From: Phoronis australis
Lineage: Eukaryota; Phoronida; Phoronidae
Length of the DNA stretch: 42,315 bases
Reading direction: 5' to 3'
NCBI GenBank assembly: GCA_002633005.1
Contig: NMRA01000961.1
Coordinates: forward strand, 45,896 to 88,210
Both the position numbers and the translations under genes were made by a program. Below are positions 41,928 through 42,315 of this stretch, in pieces. The notes below the pieces were generated by a model that was not told where the DNA came from, made no database searches, and saw nothing but the letters and a program-made list of their open reading frames with translations. The stretch's first letter is position 1, and each line of letters starts with the position of its first letter.

Positions 41928-42315
41928 CTAGAAAGGTAGTGGCATACCAACTGATATGTGTCCATGTCTAACCCTGTTAAAACTCAGGGTTTAGCGAAAC
42001 AATGTTTAAACGATTTCACGGTGTTTTGTCAGATTAGCAAATTGTCATCAGTGCAGCTGTGTGTCATAAGGCCACTCTTAATCATTCATCAAAATGAAAT
42101 GGTAACAAAAAAAACTGTTCGGTGCGGAAATCACTCTTCTTGCTTTGAGATGCAATTCCTTAAAATTAATTTACAGACGTTAACAGATCTGGTAAAAACA
42201 GAAACGTATTTTCCACCCAATTGTTACTATAATTAACTACAACTTTATTTCCTAATTTGATAATGTTTTCAGCAACTACAAATTGAAAGTACAGTGATTA
42301 TAGTTCAGGACACGA
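41928..42315. other. No gene seen (putative intron)
   Basis: Upstream intron of the FN3 exon to the window edge. A 92-codon plus frame (41958-42236) is not supported by any domain. Confidence 0.4.

Overview
The window looks like gene-poor, repeat-rich DNA of an invertebrate animal. It has intron-split exons with GT/AG borders and phase 1-1 extracellular-domain exons (PAN/apple, FN3). It also carries a wide range of old eukaryotic transposons: CR1/L2-like and L1/Tx1-like LINEs, a DIRS-like fragment, a Ty3/Gypsy element, a GIY-YIG (Penelope-like) fragment, tRNA-derived repeats, Harbinger-like and TTAA-flanked DNA elements, and a two-gene THAP/YqaJ transposon. That mix fits a marine invertebrate such as a hemichordate, lancelet, cnidarian or mollusc; I cannot name the species. 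There is no bacterial-style operon. A single N at 25876 marks an assembly join.

Layout. 0.2-1.3 kb: 3' part of a CR1/L2-like LINE (+). 1.68-1.92 and 5.70-5.96 kb: two minus-strand phase 1-1 exons that look like PAN/apple domains of one secreted or surface protein. Between them lie one copy of a dispersed 1.1 kb repeat, a DIRS-like fragment (-) and a 704 bp Harbinger-like MITE. 7.5-8.6 kb: second copy of the 1.1 kb repeat, carrying a short broken ORF. 9.58-11.26 kb: a TTAA-flanked element (+) holding a first-exon-like ORF. 13.26-17.79 kb: a complete but dead Ty3/Gypsy-type element with short LTRs, split by an unrelated 891 bp solo LTR with its own target duplication. 18.75-19.06 kb: a small MITE and an 18 bp minisatellite. 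24.75-26.72 kb: second TTAA element, inverted relative to the first, its middle duplicated across the N. 28.65-30.25 kb: LINE reverse transcriptase (-). 30.81-31.01 kb: a last exon (-) encoding a transmembrane helix and short tail. 31.5 and 38.9 kb: two tRNA-derived repeats. 32.8-33.1 kb: GIY-YIG remnant (-). 33.4-37.7 kb: a SAP-SWIM-YqaJ pseudogene (+) facing a THAP-HTH transposase pseudogene (-), best read as one decayed ISL2EU-type DNA transposon. 40.24-40.32 kb: a tRNA-like sequence. 41.67-41.92 kb: an FN3 exon (-).

How it fits together. Host genes appear only as scattered minus-strand exons. The FN3 exon ends in phase 1 and the transmembrane last exon begins in phase 1, so they may belong to one receptor-like gene with about 10.7 kb of intron that received the two-gene transposon and the tRNA-derived repeats. 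The PAN exons belong to a separate minus-strand gene that leaves the window on the left. Nearly everything else is transposon-derived and broken. The most unusual items are the paired first-exon-carrying TTAA elements and the two-gene THAP/YqaJ element. No prokaryotic promoters, ribosome binding sites or CRISPR arrays were seen.
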